DNA from: Paracoccaceae bacterium
GTDB taxonomy: Bacteria; Pseudomonadota; Alphaproteobacteria; Rhodobacterales; Rhodobacteraceae
Assembly: GCA_019090405.1 (NCBI GenBank)
Contig: JAHRVZ010000174.1
Location: 1 to 8,333, forward strand
Reading direction: 5' to 3'
DNA: 8,333 nt
The position numbers and the translations under genes are program-made. The stretch's first letter is position 1. Every line of letters begins with the position of its first letter. Below, in pieces: positions 6,554-8,333 of the stretch. The notes below the pieces were generated by a model. That model ran no database searches and was not told the DNA's origin. It worked only from the letters and a program-made list of their open reading frames with translations.

Positions 6554-7555
6554 TTATGCCGTCGCTTCGGCGTAGATGTCTGTCCACAATTCAGCCGCAT
6601 CGGGTTCCGGGCTGTTGCGGGCGAATTCAGCAGATTCGTTCACGATGCCCTTGATTTCTTTATCAATGGCTTTCAGATCGTCCTCGGTTGCATATTTACT
6701 GGCTAAAAGCATACTGCGGACATGTTCAATTGGGTCGCGTTCTTCGCGGACTTTCTGGACCTCTTCGCGGGTGCGGTATTTTGCCGGGTCCGACATGGAA
6801 TGGCCGCGATAACGATAGGTTTTGATTTCCAGAATATACGGACCCTTGCCGGACCGGCAGTGTTTGATGGCCTTGTCACCCGCGTCGCGTACCGCAATCA
6901 CGTCCATGCCATCAACAAGTTCACCGTCGATGCCAAAGGCCTCTCCACGGGTGTAGATATCAGGTGTCGAGGTCGACCGTTGCTGTGAGGTTCCCATAGC
7001 ATATTGGTTGTTTTCAATGACGTAGACAACCGGAAGGTTCCATAATGCCGCCATGTTGAAGGCTTCGTAAACCTGCCCCTGATTGGCTGCACCATCGCCG
7101 AAATAGGCAAATGTTACGTTGTCATTGCCTTTGTATTTGTCTGCAAATGCAAGGCCGGTGCCCAATGGTACCTGAGCCGCAACAATCCCGTTGCCGCCAT
7201 AAAAGTGCTTTTCTTCGCTGAACATATGCATCGAACCGCCTTTGCCGGCCGAGTATCCGTCAGAACGCCCTGCCAGTTCGGCCATGACGCCATTGGGATC
7301 CATGCCACAGGCCAGCATATGACCGTGGTCGCGATAGGACGTGATGCGTTTGTCGCCCTCTTTTGTGTGGGCCTCAAGGCCGACAACAACGGCCTCTTGT
7401 CCGATATAAAGATGGCAGAAGCCACCGATCAGGCCCATGCCATATAACTGGCCCGCCTTTTCTTCGAATCGCCGGATTAGCAACATTTCACGATAATACG
7501 ATTTCAGCTCATCAGCGGAAACGTTTGTTTTCTTTGCGGTTTTTCGGGTGGCCAT
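6554..7555 (-). CDS. pdhA: Pyruvate dehydrogenase E1 subunit alpha
   Basis: The thiamine-diphosphate-binding subunit of E1. From the ATG at 7555 it has 333 residues. Visible are YYREMLLIRRFEEKAGQLYG, GGFCHLYIGQEAVVVG, YRDHGHMLACG, the ThDP/Mg motif from GDG (153-155) to NN (182-183, VIENNQYAMGT), and the active-site loop YRYRGHSMSDPAKYRT (about 247-262), all typical of alphaproteobacterial PdhA. An in-frame ATG at 7567 would add MQQP, but the only Shine-Dalgarno (AGGGG, 7568-7572) touches that codon; it lies 12 nt from the ATG at 7555, and family members usually begin MAxRK. I therefore prefer 7555, with moderate certainty. First gene of the pdhABC operon, preceded by its own 130-bp spacer with operator-like and promoter-like sequences. 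Confidence 0.95.
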   Translation of the reverse strand: MATRKTAKKTNVSADELKSYYREMLLIRRFEEKAGQLYGMGLIGGFCHLYIGQEAVVVGLEAHTKEGDKRITSYRDHGHMLACGMDPNGVMAELAGRSDGYSAGKGGSMHMFSEEKHFYGGNGIVAAQVPLGTGLAFADKYKGNDNVTFAYFGDGAANQGQVYEAFNMAALWNLPVVYVIENNQYAMGTSQQRSTSTPDIYTRGEAFGIDGELVDGMDVIAVRDAGDKAIKHCRSGKGPYILEIKTYRYRGHSMSDPAKYRTREEVQKVREERDPIEHVRSMLLASKYATEDDLKAIDKEIKGIVNESAEFARNSPEPDAAELWTDIYAEATA

Positions 7556-7581
7556 CGGTTGCTGCATCCCCTGTTTGAAAT

Positions 7582-7601
7582 ATAGTTTAGCGTTAAACTA
7601 T
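7582..7601. promoter_or_regulatory. Operator-like palindrome in front of pdhA
   Basis: ATAGTTTA (7582-7589) and TAAACTAT (7594-7601) are perfect 8-bp inverted arms around GCGT, ending 14-26 nt before the possible pdhA starts. Its size and symmetry suit a dimeric helix-turn-helix regulator (MarR, TetR or GntR type). It overlaps the candidate -10. No U tract follows, so a terminator is unlikely. The regulator is not encoded in the window. Confidence 0.5.
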
Positions 7602-7620
7602 TTAATAACGGATTTGAGAA
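7592..7620 (-). promoter_or_regulatory. Candidate pdhA promoter
   Basis: On the minus strand TTCTCA (7620-7615) is followed after 17 nt by TTTAAC (7597-7592); each matches the sigma70 consensus at 4 of 6 positions. Transcription would start near 7585, giving a short leader. The -10 lies inside the palindrome at 7582-7601. Weak, consensus-based inference. Confidence 0.3.
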
Positions 7621-7646
7621 GCTCTGGCGAGGGGAATTATGACGCG

Positions 7647-7684
7647 GCGGAATATGGCCGCTGAATATGGCGCTGAATATTGCC
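7647..7684. repeat. Three short tandem repeats upstream of pdhA
   Basis: GCGGAATATGGCC (7647-7659), GCTGAATATGGC (7660-7671) and GCTGAATATTGCC (7672-7684) are adjacent imperfect copies of a 12-13 nt unit. They lie 13 nt past the ftsB stop and about 27 nt upstream of the candidate pdhA -35. They may be binding sites or simple replication slippage. Confidence 0.55.
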
Positions 7685-7697
7685 GGCGAAAGCTGGC

Positions 7698-7997
7698 TTA
7701 GCGGATGACGATTTCATCGGCGCGCAGCAGGCCCAGAACCGAACGCGCCTGTTGATCAAGCAAGTCAAGATCAAGGTAATCATCTGACAGGCGACGGGTC
7801 AGATTTTCCATCGAGGTAATTTCGGATTCCAACAAAGCCAGATCACGCGTTAGAGTATCGGCTTCGGCGGCGATCTCGACACGGCGGAACAGACCAAAAT
7901 CGCCCTGAACAGCCGCAAATGTGAAATAAGCGCACAAGGCAAACGCCACGGCGAAATAAAAGAACGAGCCTAAACCGGGTATCGTACTGCGTGTCAC
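7698..7997 (-). CDS. ftsB: FtsB/DivIC-type septum formation initiator protein
   Basis: A 99-residue bitopic membrane protein of the divisome (with FtsL and FtsQ in better-known bacteria). Residues 11-30 are a hydrophobic segment (SFFYFAVAFALCAYFTFAAV) after a short N terminus containing Arg3, residues 37-72 a predicted periplasmic coiled coil, and the C terminus YLDLDLLDQQARSVLGL...DEIVI is the family signature. Translation begins at GTG 7997; no earlier ATG fits and GAGG lies about 10 nt ahead. In alphaproteobacteria this gene typically lies between glycolytic genes and pdhA, as here (pgk before, pdhA after). Assignment to FtsB rather than another DivIC-like protein rests on this context and the short length. 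Confidence 0.85.
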   Translation of the reverse strand: MTRSTIPGLGSFFYFAVAFALCAYFTFAAVQGDFGLFRRVEIAAEADTLTRDLALLESEITSMENLTRRLSDDYLDLDLLDQQARSVLGLLRADEIVIR

Positions 7998-8078
7998 TGT
8001 AAAACTGCCTCAAATACCGCCTCTGACGGGCGTGTTTGAACAGTATGGCACAGGTGATTCGCCTTGTGAATCCCCCCG

Positions 8079-8107
8079 TTTAAAAAATTGTGTAATAAAT
8101 GTGTAAA
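8079..8107 (-). promoter_or_regulatory. Candidate promoter of ftsB
   Basis: On the minus strand TTTACA (8107-8102, 5 of 6 to the -35 consensus) and TTTAAA (8084-8079, 4 of 6) are exactly 17 nt apart in an AT-rich stretch. Start of transcription would be near 8072, leaving a leader of about 75 nt that contains an inverted repeat GATTC-N7-GAATC (8056-8072). Consensus-based inference. Confidence 0.4.
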
Positions 8108-8132
8108 GAAAAATGTGATCCATGCAGGATCA
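8105..8132 (-). terminator. Candidate Rho-independent terminator of pgk
   Basis: On the minus strand TGATCC-TGCAT-GGATCA (8132-8116) forms a perfect 6-bp stem with a 5-nt loop, followed directly by CATTTTTCTTT (8115-8105). The stem is short and only half GC, but the U tract is good. It is about 50 nt past the pgk stop and overlaps the candidate ftsB -35. Confidence 0.45.
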
Positions 8133-8143
8133 TTTCATGTTTG

Positions 8144-8163
8144 GCGTTTGCCAAGGCAAACGC
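8144..8163. repeat. Strong palindrome downstream of pgk
   Basis: GCGTTTGCC (8144-8152) and GGCAAACGC (8155-8163) are perfect 9-base inverted arms separated by AA, giving an 8-bp GC-rich stem with a CAAG loop. It lies 20 nt past the pgk stop. No U tract follows on either strand, so it may stabilise the pgk 3' end or act with the hairpin at 8116-8132 rather than terminate alone. Confidence 0.5.
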
Positions 8164-8175
8164 GGCCTCTGGCAG

Positions 8176-8198
8176 GAGTATTTTTACCGAGAAGAAGC
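8176..8198. repeat. Rhodobacteraceae-type intergenic repeat, copy 2
   Basis: GAGTATTTTT followed by ACCGAGAAGAAGC matches copy 1 (3852-3874) at 20 of 23 bases in the same orientation. The flanking C/G arms of copy 1 are absent; instead AAACGC (8158-8163) and GCGTTT (8197-8202) could pair around it. The element covers the pgk stop codon and its last codons. Confidence 0.6.
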
Positions 8199-8333
8199 GT
8201 TTAGGGCGGCAACACCGGGCAGGGTTTTGCCCTCCATCCATTCGAGGAACGCGCCACCGGCAGATGAGATATAGGTAAAGTCATCAGCCACGCCTGCGCG
8301 GTTCAGGGCGGCAACTGTGTCGCCCCCGCCTGC
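8184..8333 (-). CDS. pgk: Phosphoglycerate kinase, C-terminal 49 residues
   Basis: Only the 3' end is in the window; the gene continues beyond 8333. The visible frame reads AGGGDTVAALNRAGVADDF, then TYISSAGGAFLEWMEGKTLP and GVAALNASSR before TAA (8186-8184). GGGDT and the GGGAFLE-like GGAFLEWMEGK are hallmark C-terminal PGK motifs (nucleotide-phosphate binding and the helix that follows). PGK makes ATP and 3-phosphoglycerate from 1,3-bisphosphoglycerate in glycolysis. The final residues NASSR extend past the usual GVAAL end and are encoded by the intergenic repeat at 8176-8198. Too short for the track of ORFs above about 60 codons but clearly real. Confidence 0.93.
   Translation of the reverse strand, partial: AGGGDTVAALNRAGVADDFTYISSAGGAFLEWMEGKTLPGVAALNASSR

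Noticed and set aside
7565..7567. ATG at 7567 as start of pdhA
   Set aside because: The AGGGG Shine-Dalgarno abuts it directly, and family members usually begin at the equivalent of 7555. It remains possible.
8089..8118. Three TGTG(T)A words at 8089, 8100 and 8114 in the pgk-ftsB spacer
   Set aside because: They are short words in an AT-rich stretch, irregularly spaced, and explained at least as well by promoter and terminator sequence.
1..8333. CRISPR arrays, tRNA or rRNA genes, insertion sequences, attachment sites
   Set aside because: No regularly spaced repeats, cloverleaf-like sequence, transposase or terminal inverted repeats were seen in any part of the window.

Overview
The window looks like chromosomal DNA of an alphaproteobacterium of the Rhodobacterales (Roseobacter group). 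Three things point there: a tail gene of the Rhodobacter capsulatus-type gene transfer agent (GTA), an ftsB-pdhA-pdhB-pdhC arrangement in which E1 beta carries its own lipoyl domain, and a GAGTATTTTT...GAAG intergenic repeat that I know from this family. Base composition is moderate in GC, which suits a marine roseobacter. The genus cannot be fixed from the sequence alone.

Left part (1-2588, + strand): the 3' portion of the large GTA host-specificity/tail-hub gene (TIM-barrel domain, phage-tail domain, C-terminal domain), followed 5 nt later by a small conserved gene of unknown function. These are probably the last two genes of the GTA structural cluster. A convergent DksA/TraR-type zinc-finger gene (2569-2907, -) overlaps the end of the small gene by 20 nt. 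It is divergent from cysE (2992-3801, +), serine O-acetyltransferase, the first step of cysteine synthesis. cysE ends at a structured, repeat-containing spacer shared with the convergent pdh genes.

Right part (3881-8333, all - strand, so transcription runs right to left): the end of pgk (glycolysis), ftsB/divIC-like (cell division), then pdhA, pdhB and pdhC, which encode E1 alpha, E1 beta and E2 of the pyruvate dehydrogenase complex. pdhA-pdhB-pdhC are 12 and 15 nt apart and clearly form an operon. The E3 gene (lpd) is not in this window. A 130-bp spacer upstream of pdhA holds a strong operator-like palindrome overlapping a candidate promoter, plus three short tandem repeats. The pgk-ftsB spacer holds two hairpins and a candidate promoter.

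Most of the window is ordinary core metabolism next to a domesticated prophage-like element. I found no convincing new defence or mobile system. The best leads are the palindrome in front of pdhA, the two copies of the family repeat (one forming the 3' end of pgk), and the almost duplicated lipoyl domains of pdhB and pdhC. No gene-free stretch is longer than 186 bases.
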